Below the pieces are notes generated by a model that made no database searches, was not told the origin of the DNA, and saw only the letters and a list, made by a program, of their open reading frames with translations. From CAZQXD01 sp964597315 (GTDB lineage Bacteria > Pseudomonadota > Gammaproteobacteria > Competibacterales > Competibacteraceae), in contig CAZQXD010000005.1 of assembly GCA_964597315.1 (NCBI GenBank), positions 1 to 64,000 of the forward strand: a DNA stretch of 64,000 nt, given 5' to 3'. Both the position numbers and the translations under genes were made by a program. Positions within the stretch are counted from its first letter, which is position 1. Every line of letters starts with the position of its first letter. This document shows, in pieces, positions 51,649-60,683 of the stretch.

Positions 51649-53210
51649 ACCCTTTTCGCGCCCTGTTGGGCGGTGGCCTGTTGCTGGTGGGCCTGGCCGC
51701 CCTGGCCGCCGAGCCGGAGGCCCCGGAACTGTATCGGCAACACTGCGCAAGCTGTCATGGCGCCGACCGCCTGGGGGGCATGGGGCCGGCCCTGTTGCCG
51801 GAGAACCTCAAGCGGCTGCCCAAGTCCCAGGCCCTGCGGGTGATTACCCAGGGCCGCCCCGCCACCCAGATGCCGGGCTTCGGGGAGAGCCTGTCAGAGG
51901 CGCGGATTCAGGCCCTGGCGGAGCTGATCTACACGCCCCTGGATTTTATCCCCGACTGGAGCCGGGAGCAGATCGCCGCCAGCCGGGTGCTGACCCCGGC
52001 CGAACCTACCGATCGGCCCGTGTTTCCGGTGGATGACCCCCTGAACCTGTTTATCGTGGTGGAACTGGGCGACCACCACGCCACTCTGCTGGACGGGGAC
52101 CGGCTGGAGCCGGTATACCGCTTCGCCACCCGCCCCAACCTCCACGGCGGGCCGAAGTTCTCCCCGGACGGGCGCTATGTGTATTTCGCCTCCCGGGACG
52201 GTTGGATCAGCAAGTTCGACATCTATGCCCTACACACCGTGGCCGAGGCGCGGGTCGGCATCAACACCCGTAACTTGGCCGTGTCCGCCGATGGCCGTTG
52301 GCTGATGGCGGCCAATTATCTACCCCACACCCTGGTGGTGCTGTCCGCCGCCGACCTGTCCCCGGTCAAGGTCATCCCGACGCGGGACGACCAGGGCCGC
52401 TCCTCCCGGGTCAGCGCCGTGTACACGGCTCCGCCCCGGCATAGTTTTATCGCCGCCCTCAAGGACCTGCCGGAGGTCTGGGAAATCCCCTACGACGACC
52501 GGGCGCTGGCCCTGCCCGTATTCACGGGGATGATGCACGACTACCGGGCCGAGTCCGGGGAGGACGCCCTGGTGGACTCAGGGCCGTTTCCGGTGCGGCG
52601 CATCAAGCTGGAGGACTATCTGGACGATTTCTTTTTCGATCCGGGATACGAACACCTGTTCGGGGCCTCCCGGGACGGGGGCAAGGGCCAGGTGGTCAAT
52701 CTGATCGTGGGCCGGACCATCGCCACCGTGGACCTGCCGGGGCTGCCCCATCTCGGCTCCGGCATCACCTGGGCGTACCAGGGCCGGCCGGTGTTGGCCA
52801 CCCCCAACCTCAAGGAAGGCACGGTCAGCGTGGTGGACATGGACAACTGGACGGTCATCCAGCGTATCCCCACTCTGGGGCCGGGGTTTTTCATGCGCTC
52901 CCATGAAAACTCGCCCTACGCCTGGGTGGACGTGTTCTTCGGACCCGAGAAGGACGCCGTGCATGTGATCCACAAACAAACCCTGGACATCGTCAAAACC
53001 CTGCGCCCAGCCCCGGGCAAGACCGCCGCCCATGTGGAGTTCACCCGGGACGGCCGCCATGCCCTGCTCAGCATTTGGGACCCGGATGGGGCGGTGGTGG
53101 TTTACGACGCCGAAACCCTCGAAGAGATCAAGCGGCTGCCCATGAACAAGCCCTCTGGAAAATACAATATCCACAACAAAATCAATTATTCAGAGGGAAC
53201 TAGCCACTAG
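51645..53210 (+). CDS. nirN: NirN, cd1-like dihydro-heme d1 dehydrogenase
   Basis: Starts at ATG 51645, overlapping nirJE. The 521-residue protein has a signal peptide (about 1-22), a heme c motif CASCH (C34/C37/H38) and a d1-type propeller ending NIHNKINYSEGTSH. It is shorter than NirS and lacks the NirS VASHENP/FLHDGGWD pair, so it is NirN, which completes heme d1 in the periplasm. It ends the nirJE-N unit. Confidence 0.92.
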   Translation: MNPFRALLGGGLLLVGLAALAAEPEAPELYRQHCASCHGADRLGGMGPALLPENLKRLPKSQALRVITQGRPATQMPGFGESLSEARIQALAELIYTPLDFIPDWSREQIAASRVLTPAEPTDRPVFPVDDPLNLFIVVELGDHHATLLDGDRLEPVYRFATRPNLHGGPKFSPDGRYVYFASRDGWISKFDIYALHTVAEARVGINTRNLAVSADGRWLMAANYLPHTLVVLSAADLSPVKVIPTRDDQGRSSRVSAVYTAPPRHSFIAALKDLPEVWEIPYDDRALALPVFTGMMHDYRAESGEDALVDSGPFPVRRIKLEDYLDDFFFDPGYEHLFGASRDGGKGQVVNLIVGRTIATVDLPGLPHLGSGITWAYQGRPVLATPNLKEGTVSVVDMDNWTVIQRIPTLGPGFFMRSHENSPYAWVDVFFGPEKDAVHVIHKQTLDIVKTLRPAPGKTAAHVEFTRDGRHALLSIWDPDGAVVVYDAETLEEIKRLPMNKPSGKYNIHNKINYSEGTSH

Positions 53211-53413
53211 GCTAGGGGGTTTAAAAAAACTGCCCGCCGCCACCGGCTCATTCCGGTCCGAGGGTTGGCCGTCGCCGATCCAGACGGCGAGTCAAAGTGG
53301 ACCGGTCGGGGCGGAATGAACCGATTCAACAGCATACATCGGTGCCTGCCGTCAACCCCAACCCATCATATAAAATACATGTTTTACATATATTTACTTT
53401 GAATTCCCTGACT

Positions 53414-53428
53414 TGGCTCGAATTTTGC
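53414..53428 (+). promoter_or_regulatory. Predicted sigma-54 promoter
   Basis: TGGCTCGAATTTTGC fits TGGCACG-N4-TTGC with one mismatch and correct GG/GC spacing, 45 bp before the ATG at 53473. No enhancer-binding protein gene is adjacent. Confidence 0.55.
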
Positions 53429-53472
53429 GGAGTGTTCCTCTGACATCACCGTACTGGAGTCAGGGATTTCCA

Positions 53473-55413
53473 ATGACCACACTGGCCGTTTTGCATTGCT
53501 CACGCTGCGTCAGCGACAGCCCGGCGAGCGCCAAGTACTGCATGGAATGCGGCGCAACTTTACATGGCGTCGGAACCGACACCGCAATCTGCGCCCCCAG
53601 TCGTCAGGACATCTTGCAAGGCGAGCGCCGACAACTGACCGTGATGTTCTGCGACCTGGTGGGTTCCACGGCCCTGGCCGAGCGCCTGGACCCGGAGGAG
53701 CTGGGAGAGATTCTCCATGCCTATCACCGGGTCTGTTCCCGGATTATCGAACGCTTTGGTGGCCATATTCACCAATACCTGGGGGACGGGGTGCTGGCCT
53801 ATTTCAGCTATCCTCGCGCTCAGGAGGACGCCGCCCAGCGTTCGCTGCGGGCCGCTCTGGGCATCGTTGAGGCCATGGAACGGCTGCGTTTTGACAATGA
53901 CCGTCCCCTGGCGGTGCGGGTGGGTATCCACACCGGGCTAGTGGTGGTGGGCGACCATACCCTGGCCGTGGGTGAAACGCCCAATATCGCCGCCCGCCTT
54001 CAGGCGCTGGCCGAACCTGGCGCCGTGGTCATCGGCGCCGCCACCCAACGCCTGGTGGAGAAGGATTTTGACTGCCAACTCCTAGGCAGCCATGCCCTCA
54101 AGGGGCTGTCCCGCCCGCTGCCCGTCTATCGGGTGTTGCGGGAGCATATGGCCTGCAATCGATTCGACGCCGAGGCGGCGGCTGCCCTGACGCCCTTGGT
54201 GGGCCGGGATCAAGAGTTGGCCCGATTACTGAACCACTGGCAAAAGGCCGCCGAGGGCCGGGGGCGGGTGGTGCTGATCCAGGGGGAGCCGGGCATTGGC
54301 AAGTCCCGGCTGCTGACCGCCCTCAAGGCCGAGGTGGCCGCTTGTCCGGGGGCCTGGCTGGCGGAATGTTACAGCGCCCCCTGCTACCAGTCCCGTCCCC
54401 TGCACCCGGTAGCGCAATTGCTCGGCCATAGGGTGCTGCGCTTCGAGCCAGAGGATGGGCCGTTGGTCAAGCGCCGCAAGCTGGAAGGCTGGTTGCTGCA
54501 ATACGGACTGGAGCCGGAGCGGACCCTACCGCCCCTGGCCCGATTGCTGAACCTGTGGCCGTCGGGCCGTACCTGTCTGTCCCCCGCCGATCAGGCCGCT
54601 CTGGAAGCGGTGTTGCTACACATCCTGCTGGCCCGGGCCGAGCGGCAGCCGGTGTTGGTGGCCTTCGAGGATCTGCATTGGGCCGATACCGCCACTCTGG
54701 CCCTGTTGGAGCGTGTGCTGCGGGTGGTGGCGGACTGTCCGGTGCTGGTGGTGCTGACCGCCCGGCCGGGCTTTACCCCCCCCGGAAGCTGGCCCCCCGG
54801 CCTTGAAACACTGGCCTTGGAACATTTGCCGGTGGAACAAGCGCAGCGTCTGGTCTCCCAGGTGGCCAAAGGCAAGCGCCTGCCCCTGGAGTTGCTGGAT
54901 GCATTGGTGGCGCGTGGCGATGGGGTGCCTTTGTTCGTGGAGGAACTGACCCGCTCGGCTCTGGAGTCGGGGTTGCTGCGGGAGCGGGAGGATTGCTTCG
55001 AGGCCCTGGGTCCCATCCCTCCCCAGCCCATTCCCTCGACCCTCCACGACACCCTGGCCTGTCGGCTGGAGCAGGCTGTGCAGGCCAAGGCGGTGGCGCA
55101 ATTGGCGGCCACCCTGGGACGTGAGTTCAGCTATGGGCTGCTACGGGCGGTGTGCCCCTTGGACGATACGGCGCTCGCTCAAGGGCTAGGCCAATTAGAG
55201 ACCATGGGTCTGCTAAGCCGACGTGGGGGCGGGGCTGAGGCAGTCTATAGTTTCCGCCATGCTTTGATTCAGGAAAAAGCCTATGGGTCCTTGTTACGCA
55301 GTGTGCGCCGACGTTATCAAAGCCGGATTTCCCACTGTCTGACGGTCACTCCCCGGGCCGCCCTCGGCGGGCCGACAACGGCTCCGACTCTGTCTCGGGC
55401 GGTATTATCGTGA
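53473..55413 (+). CDS. Class III nucleotide cyclase with zinc ribbon and AAA ATPase domain, C-terminus shortened
   Basis: Start ATG 53473 with GGAGTCAGGG upstream, 646 residues. Zinc ribbon Cys9/12/23/26, class III cyclase domain (about 45-215; VMFCDLVGSTALAERL, YLGDGVLAYF, VGETPNIAARL), then an ATPase domain with P-loop GEPGIGKS near 271-278 and VLVAFEDLHWADTATL. Relatives usually carry a further TPR region of several hundred residues. Here the protein ends soon after the ATPase winged-helix part, with an unrelated-looking tail (CLTVTPRAALGG), suggesting truncation by frameshift or deletion. Whether the cyclase is active is unknown. Confidence 0.82.
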   Translation: MTTLAVLHCSRCVSDSPASAKYCMECGATLHGVGTDTAICAPSRQDILQGERRQLTVMFCDLVGSTALAERLDPEELGEILHAYHRVCSRIIERFGGHIHQYLGDGVLAYFSYPRAQEDAAQRSLRAALGIVEAMERLRFDNDRPLAVRVGIHTGLVVVGDHTLAVGETPNIAARLQALAEPGAVVIGAATQRLVEKDFDCQLLGSHALKGLSRPLPVYRVLREHMACNRFDAEAAAALTPLVGRDQELARLLNHWQKAAEGRGRVVLIQGEPGIGKSRLLTALKAEVAACPGAWLAECYSAPCYQSRPLHPVAQLLGHRVLRFEPEDGPLVKRRKLEGWLLQYGLEPERTLPPLARLLNLWPSGRTCLSPADQAALEAVLLHILLARAERQPVLVAFEDLHWADTATLALLERVLRVVADCPVLVVLTARPGFTPPGSWPPGLETLALEHLPVEQAQRLVSQVAKGKRLPLELLDALVARGDGVPLFVEELTRSALESGLLREREDCFEALGPIPPQPIPSTLHDTLACRLEQAVQAKAVAQLAATLGREFSYGLLRAVCPLDDTALAQGLGQLETMGLLSRRGGGAEAVYSFRHALIQEKAYGSLLRSVRRRYQSRISHCLTVTPRAALGGPTTAPTLSRAVLS

Positions 55414-55452
55414 ACGGTACTGTCCAATATGGACCCGCCCCGCCAGACGTTC

Positions 55453-55905
55453 TCAGTCGCCGTAACGATAGTGTTGGCGGTGATTCCGGTGGGGCCGTTG
55501 TTGTTGATAGTGCCGATGGTGCCGATAGTGTCGGTGATGGCGTTGGTACTTGCGGTACTGTTGATAGTGCTTAAAACGGTATCCCGGCACCACTACGCCG
55601 TGGGAACGGTAGGGGATCACATACATGGACGGGGGCGGGCGGTGCTGATACCTAGGCCGGTCTAGGTGATGGGGGCGCCGGTATGCCCGGCGCCGGTCAT
55701 GGACAGTGATGGCCGCCCCCACGGCGCCGCCCACGGCGCCGCCGATGATGGCGCCGTCGCGGCCGTTCATTTCCGAGCCGATAAAAGCCCCCAAGGCGCC
55801 GCCGATGGCGCCGCCGATGACGGCTCTTTCATCCAGGCCGCCGGCCGTAGCCGGCCCGGCGATCAATAGCAAGATGGCAAGCAGGGCGGTAGGTCTATGG
55901 TGCAT
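55453..55905 (-). CDS. Secreted glycine-zipper protein with His/Tyr/Arg-rich tail
   Basis: Start ATG 55905 with GGGGAGA upstream, 150 residues. A signal peptide (about 1-21) precedes a glycine-zipper region (IGGAIGGALGAFIGSE, IIGGAVGGAVGAA) that often forms membrane-associated helices. The C-terminal tail is HRHYRHHRHYQQQRPHRNH-like, basic and His-rich. Envelope localisation is likely; function unknown. Similar tail style to the protein at 3686-4090. Confidence 0.72.
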   Translation of the reverse strand: MHHRPTALLAILLLIAGPATAGGLDERAVIGGAIGGALGAFIGSEMNGRDGAIIGGAVGGAVGAAITVHDRRRAYRRPHHLDRPRYQHRPPPSMYVIPYRSHGVVVPGYRFKHYQQYRKYQRHHRHYRHHRHYQQQRPHRNHRQHYRYGD

Positions 55906-55991
55906 TGTATTCTCCCCGGTGGCCAAAGGTATGCAGGCAGTGTAGGGGAGGGCAACTGAACGGAATCTGAACGGTAGGGAAAAAGCGCGCC

Positions 55992-56381
55992 TTATTCTTC
56001 GACGATATGGCTGTCGATAATCGTCCAGATCCCCCCTTGTCGGCTTAGGGACAAGCTGCCGCGAATGCCTTCGGGGAGATAGCGCAATTCCACCTCGGCG
56101 CTGTCGCCATTCACGATAAGCCGGGTCAACACCAGATGGGGGTCTTCGGTCACGAAGGCCACCGGCTCCCCAAAGGCCGTTAGGGGAAGGCTGTGGTCAA
56201 GAACGCTATTGAGCTGAATGCGCAGTGGACTGCGGTCCGCCAGGGTATCGACATGGTAATAGGGCTTTAGCGTCTCGGCGTCGATCACCGTGGCAATTAG
56301 AGGGGTCATCTCTTTGGTCTCGTGGGCCATGGTCAAGCTCCAGGCTGGCAACAGAAACAGACACAGAATTCGGACCAACAT
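55992..56381 (-). CDS. Small secreted protein, possible immunity partner of the upstream metallopeptidase-like protein
   Basis: Start ATG 56381 with CAGGAG upstream, 129 residues. A signal peptide (about 1-20, SLTMAHE) leads to a beta-rich mature domain (RLIVNGDSAEVELRYLPEG). No family recognised. It lies 20 bp downstream of the HExxH protein at 56402-56872. A small periplasmic protein directly after a leaderless enzyme resembles effector/immunity pairs, but this is inference. Confidence 0.6.
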   Translation of the reverse strand: MLVRILCLFLLPAWSLTMAHETKEMTPLIATVIDAETLKPYYHVDTLADRSPLRIQLNSVLDHSLPLTAFGEPVAFVTEDPHLVLTRLIVNGDSAEVELRYLPEGIRGSLSLSRQGGIWTIIDSHIVEE

Positions 56382-56401
56382 GAGGCTGCTCCTGGGTTTG
56401 A

Positions 56402-56872
56402 TCAGGGGAACATGCCCGGCACATAGGTATCGGTGATCTGGGAACCGTATACCGTCCTTTCGAATTCCTTGCCTTCCTCCCCCGCCCTGTCGATACCGTC
56501 CTGATCGTCCCCCCAATGCACCAGTTCGTGGAGCAGCACCACCCCAATAAAATACACCTGACCACCCGAGCGGGTGGCTTGGCGATGGGGGCGGCCGGTT
56601 TCGAAGTCTTCCACTAGGCCCGTGTGAATCCGTAGTTCGTTGGAGCCGATATTGGGGGTGAATTCCCCGTATGTGCCGTCGGCGAGAGGGGTGATTTTAA
56701 TGTTAGGCTCCTCGCCCCAGCGCAAGGCCCGGCGCAGCGTGGCCCGGTCCATCTGGCCTATGGACCGCATGGCCCGGACGATGGAACGCACATGGATCAG
56801 TTCGGGGATATTGCGGCGGACGTAATAGGCGAACCGGGGATAACGGGTGATATCGGCATTGGCCATTTTCAT
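56402..56872 (-). CDS. Leaderless HExxH zincin-like protein
   Basis: Start ATG 56872 with CGAGGAAA upstream, 156 residues, no signal peptide or TM. HELVHWGDD at 115-123 is a zinc-peptidase motif, followed by GEEGKEFE (132-138), which could supply the third acidic ligand. The N-terminal 100 residues show no recognised domain. Candidates are a small cytoplasmic metallopeptidase or a secreted toxin, such as a type VI effector. No T6SS gene is in the window. Confidence 0.65.
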   Translation of the reverse strand: MKMANADITRYPRFAYYVRRNIPELIHVRSIVRAMRSIGQMDRATLRRALRWGEEPNIKITPLADGTYGEFTPNIGSNELRIHTGLVEDFETGRPHRQATRSGGQVYFIGVVLLHELVHWGDDQDGIDRAGEEGKEFERTVYGSQITDTYVPGMFP

Positions 56873-56991
56873 GGTGGGTTTCCTCGGAGTCATCCAGGAA
56901 GACGCAAGAAATTGATATATACCAGTCCAGCGCCCGGTCTGTCGTGACATTTATCACCCGCTGGCCCGTCACTATCCCCGGTATCGGGACC

Positions 56992-57810
56992 TCAGTCCCG
57001 GAGCAGTTCGTTGATGCCGACCTTGGAGCGGGTGCGCTCGTCCACCTGTTTGATGATCACCGCGCAATACAGGCTATGGCTGCCGTCCTTGGCGGGCAGA
57101 GAGCCTGACACCACCACCGCCCCGGCGGGCACCCGGCCATAGCTCACCTCGCCGGTCTCGCGGTTGTAAATCTTGGTGCTTTTACCGATATACACGCCCA
57201 TGGACAGCACCGCGCCCCGTTCCACGACTACCCCTTCCACCACCTCGGAGCGGGCGCCGATGAAGCAGTCGTCCTCGATGATGGTGGGACCAGCCTGCAA
57301 GGGTTCCAGCACCCCGCCGATGCCTACTCCGCCCGACAGGTGGACGTTTTTGCCAATCTGGGCGCAAGAGCCCACCGTGGACCAGGTGTCCACCATGGTG
57401 CCCGAGTCCACATAGGCGCCGATGTTCACATAGGAGGGCATCAGCACCACTCCCGGGGCGATATATGCGCCATGCCGGGCGGCGGTCGGGGGCACGACCC
57501 GCACCCCGGCTTCGCGGAAATCCGCCTCCCCATAACCGGCGTACTTGGGGGGCACCTTGTCGAAATAATTGGTGTAGCCGTCCCGAATGACCTGGTTGTC
57601 GTTGAGGCGGAAGGACAGTAGCACGGCTTTTTTCAGCCACTGGTTGACCACCCACTCGCCGTTTTGCCGCTCGGCCACCCTGGCCTGGCCGGACTCCAGT
57701 AGGGCTAGGGTCTGGTTCACGGCGTCCCGCAGGTCGGCGGGGGCGTTGATGGGATTGAACTCGGCGCGGCGCTCAAAGGCGTCCTCGATGAGGGTTTGCA
57801 GCTCGCTCAT
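56992..57810 (-). CDS. dapD: Tetrahydrodipicolinate N-succinyltransferase
   Basis: A 272-residue left-handed beta-helix acyltransferase with hexapeptide repeats (GAYIAPGVVLMPSYVNIGAY, IGKNVHLSGGVGIGG). Length and motifs match DapD. It succinylates tetrahydrodipicolinate in the lysine/meso-DAP pathway. It is 41 bp downstream of dapC on the same strand, so both succinylase-branch steps are together. Confidence 0.95.
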   Translation of the reverse strand: MSELQTLIEDAFERRAEFNPINAPADLRDAVNQTLALLESGQARVAERQNGEWVVNQWLKKAVLLSFRLNDNQVIRDGYTNYFDKVPPKYAGYGEADFREAGVRVVPPTAARHGAYIAPGVVLMPSYVNIGAYVDSGTMVDTWSTVGSCAQIGKNVHLSGGVGIGGVLEPLQAGPTIIEDDCFIGARSEVVEGVVVERGAVLSMGVYIGKSTKIYNRETGEVSYGRVPAGAVVVSGSLPAKDGSHSLYCAVIIKQVDERTRSKVGINELLRD

Positions 57811-57851
57811 GATGATGTGTTCCGGTCAGTGATTTAGGGTGGGAACAGAAA

Positions 57852-59042
57852 TTATAGCGACTCCATGTAGGCCCGGATGCGCCGGGCTGCTTCCAGACAC
57901 TCCTCGGGGGCGGCCACCAGGGCCATGCGCACCCGGTTGGCGCCGGGGTTGAGACCGTCGGCTTCCCGGGACAGGAAGCTGCCGGGCAGCACGGTGACGT
58001 TCTGGCGGGCGAACAGTTCTCGGGCGAATACCGTATCCGCCATGGGAACCCGGGGCCATAGATAAAACGAGGCAGCCGGCCGCTGTACGTCCAGCACCGG
58101 GGACAGGATATCCAGCACCTCGTCGAACTTGCGCCGATACAGAGCGCGGTTGTCCCGGACATGGGTCTCGTCGTTCCAGGCGGCGATGGAGGCGGCCTGG
58201 ACGAGGGGCGGCATGGCGCAGCCGTGGTAAGTGCGATAGCGCAGGAACTGGCCGAGGAGGGCCGCGTCCCCGGCCACGAAGCCGGAGCGCAGGCCCGGAA
58301 GATTAGAGCGCTTGGACAGGCTATGAAACACCACGCAGCGCCGGTAGTCGTCCCGGCCGACGGCGGCGCAGGCCCCCAGCAGCCCCGGCGGCGGGGCCGA
58401 CTCGTCCGGGTAGATCTCCGAGTAGCATTCGTCGGCGGCGATCACGAAATCATGGCGGTCGGCCAGGGCTAACAGCTCCCGCAACAGATCCAAGGGCATG
58501 ACCGCGCCACTGGGGTTGCCCGGAGAGCAGATATACAGCAACTGGCAGCGTCGCCACACCGCCTCGGGCACGGTCCCGAAGTCCGGCAAAAAGCCGGTCT
58601 CCGCCGTGGTGTTCAGAAAATAGGGTTCGGCCCCGGCTAGCAAGGCCGCCCCTTCGTAAATCTGATAAAACGGATTGGGCATAACCACCAGCGGTCGGTC
58701 AGCCGGGTCCACCACGCATTGGGCGAAGGCGAATAGGGCCTCTCGGGTGCCGTTGACTGGCAGCACCTGGCGTTCCGGGTCCAGGCCGGGTAGCCCGAAG
58801 CGGCGCGTGGCCCAGCGGGCCATAGCCTCCCGCAGGGTGGGTTCGCCCTTGGTCAGGGGGTAGCGGGCCATGCCGTCCAAGGCCCCGGTCAGGGCCGCAG
58901 CCACGAAATCCGGGGCCGGATGGCGTGGCTCGCCGATGGACAGGGCGATGGGCGACAGTCCTGGGGGCGGGACGATCCCCGCCTTGAGGGCGACCAGTTT
59001 TTCGAAAGGGTAGGGATGCAGTCTGGACAGGTGGGGATTCAT
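57852..59042 (-). CDS. dapC: Succinyldiaminopimelate transaminase
   Basis: A 396-residue fold-type I PLP aminotransferase starting at ATG 59042. Motifs: NGTREALFAF, SPGNPSGAV, and the PLP-lysine segment SLSKRSNLPGLRSGF. It converts N-succinyl-2-amino-6-ketopimelate to N-succinyl-LL-DAP. The adjacent dapD supports the assignment over other class I/II aminotransferases. Confidence 0.9.
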   Translation of the reverse strand: MNPHLSRLHPYPFEKLVALKAGIVPPPGLSPIALSIGEPRHPAPDFVAAALTGALDGMARYPLTKGEPTLREAMARWATRRFGLPGLDPERQVLPVNGTREALFAFAQCVVDPADRPLVVMPNPFYQIYEGAALLAGAEPYFLNTTAETGFLPDFGTVPEAVWRRCQLLYICSPGNPSGAVMPLDLLRELLALADRHDFVIAADECYSEIYPDESAPPPGLLGACAAVGRDDYRRCVVFHSLSKRSNLPGLRSGFVAGDAALLGQFLRYRTYHGCAMPPLVQAASIAAWNDETHVRDNRALYRRKFDEVLDILSPVLDVQRPAASFYLWPRVPMADTVFARELFARQNVTVLPGSFLSREADGLNPGANRVRMALVAAPEECLEAARRIRAYMESL

Positions 59043-59170
59043 CGGGTATCCGCGATGGCCGGGCCTTGGGACGGAGTATACCAAGCCTCGCCGGGCTGGA
59101 CCGAAAAACCCTCTGGGGCATAGGATAAACAGTCCTACTGCCTGCTCCGACGGGGCGAAGAGAACAACCC

Positions 59171-60535
59171 ATGCAACGACTATTCGTGATTTCCAACCGG
59201 GTCGCCGTACCCGACGGCGGCCAGACGGCTGGGGGTCTGGCGGTGGCCCTGCACGCGGCCCTGGAAAATCGGGGCGGGGTATGGTTCGGCTGGAGCGGCA
59301 AGATCAGCGGCGGCGACGACCCCCCCCGGGCCGTGCATCAGGGCAAGGCCAGCTTCGTCACCATCGACTTGGCCGCAGGGGAGCATGAGAACTACTACCA
59401 GGGCTATTCCAACCGTGGCCTATGGCCCCTGTGCCATTACCGCACCGATTTGGCGGTGTTCGAAGACCGCTACCGCGCCGCCTATTACCAGGTCAACGCC
59501 CGCTTCGCCAAGACCTTGGTTTCTTTTCTGGAGCCGGACGATCTGGTCTGGGTTCACGATTACCATCTGATCCCCTGCGGGGCCGAGTTGCGTGGCCTGG
59601 GCGTCAAGCAGCGCCTAGGGTTTTTCCTGCATATCCCGTTTCCCAGCCCGGCGGTGCTGACCACCCTGCCGGACCACCAGCGGCTGCTGCGTTCCCTGTT
59701 CGCCTACGACCTGGTGGGTTTCCAGACCCGCGCCGATGTCCAGGCTTTGCAGGACTACGTCACCCAGGTGGCGGGGGGTCGGGTGGAGGCCGATGGTCGA
59801 CTCACCGCCTTTGGTCGTAGCCTTCGCGCCGAGGCGTTTCCCATCGGCATGGAGGCCCGGCGTTTCGTGTCTCTAGCCGAGGGGGCGGTGGCGGCCAGGG
59901 CCGTGCGCCAGGCTCGGGAGGCCCTGCCGGGTCAGCAGTTGCTGATTGGCGTGGACCGGCTGGATTACAGCAAGGGCATCCCCCAGCGCCTGGTGGGCTT
60001 GGGTCGGCTGCTGGATGAATACCCGGACTGGCGGGGCAAGCTCAGCCTGTTGCTGCTGGCCGCCGCCTCCCGCTCCGAGGTGCCGGAGTATGTACGCATT
60101 CGGGAGCAGGTGGAGGGCCTGGTGGGGCATATCAACGGCCGCCATGGGACCGTGGACTGGGTGCCGGTGCGCTATCAGAACCAAACCCTGGACCGGGCCG
60201 CCATGGCGGGCCTGTTGCGGGCCGCCCGGATAGGGCTGGTCACCCCCCTGCGGGATGGCATGAACCTGGTGGCCAAGGAGTACGTGGCCGCCCAGGACCC
60301 GGCCGATCCGGGGGTGCTGGTGCTGTCCCGCTTCGCCGGGGCGGCGGATCAGTTCCGGGACGGGGCGCTGCTGGTCAATCCCCACGATACCCGGGAATTG
60401 GCCGAGGCGATCCGCCAGGCCCTGGATATGCCCTTGGAGGAGCGCAAGCGGCGCTGGCGGGGGCTGATGGACTCGGTGCTGGAGGAAGACGTGCATTGGT
60501 GGCGAGAGAGTTTCGTCCGGCGCCTGGCGGAGTAG
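59171..60535 (+). CDS. otsA: Alpha,alpha-trehalose-6-phosphate synthase
   Basis: A 454-residue GT20 glycosyltransferase: GGLAVALHAAL near the start, WVHDYHL, GFFLHIPFPS, GVDRLDYSKGIPQRL and TPLRDGMNLVAKEYVAAQ. It makes trehalose-6-phosphate from UDP-glucose and glucose-6-phosphate. No otsB phosphatase is next to it. Trehalose suggests osmotic or desiccation stress protection. Divergent from dapC. Confidence 0.95.
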   Translation: MQRLFVISNRVAVPDGGQTAGGLAVALHAALENRGGVWFGWSGKISGGDDPPRAVHQGKASFVTIDLAAGEHENYYQGYSNRGLWPLCHYRTDLAVFEDRYRAAYYQVNARFAKTLVSFLEPDDLVWVHDYHLIPCGAELRGLGVKQRLGFFLHIPFPSPAVLTTLPDHQRLLRSLFAYDLVGFQTRADVQALQDYVTQVAGGRVEADGRLTAFGRSLRAEAFPIGMEARRFVSLAEGAVAARAVRQAREALPGQQLLIGVDRLDYSKGIPQRLVGLGRLLDEYPDWRGKLSLLLLAAASRSEVPEYVRIREQVEGLVGHINGRHGTVDWVPVRYQNQTLDRAAMAGLLRAARIGLVTPLRDGMNLVAKEYVAAQDPADPGVLVLSRFAGAADQFRDGALLVNPHDTRELAEAIRQALDMPLEERKRRWRGLMDSVLEEDVHWWRESFVRRLAE

Positions 60536-60574
60536 CTGACCACCACGAGGAGCAAGCTCCCCTAGAACTCGTAG

Positions 60575-60599
60575 GGCGGATCAAGCGTAGCGATCCGCC
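60575..60599. repeat. REP-like palindrome
   Basis: GGCGGATC and GATCCGCC flank a 9-nt AAGCGTAGC loop. Similar AGGGCGGAT...ATCCGCC intergenic palindromes are common repeats in proteobacteria (from memory). It may also act as the otsA terminator; no T-tract follows. Confidence 0.5.
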
Positions 60600-60683
60600 T
60601 TCCGGGATACCCCCGAACGCGGATGGGGCACTGGGGCCTGGCTCCGCTACAATAGCCCTCCCCCACAACCATACCTTGACCCC

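Noticed and set aside
51645..53210. A second nitrite reductase (NirS)
   Set aside because: Lacks the VASHENP and FLHDGGWD motifs of NirS, is shorter, and follows nirJE; it is NirN.
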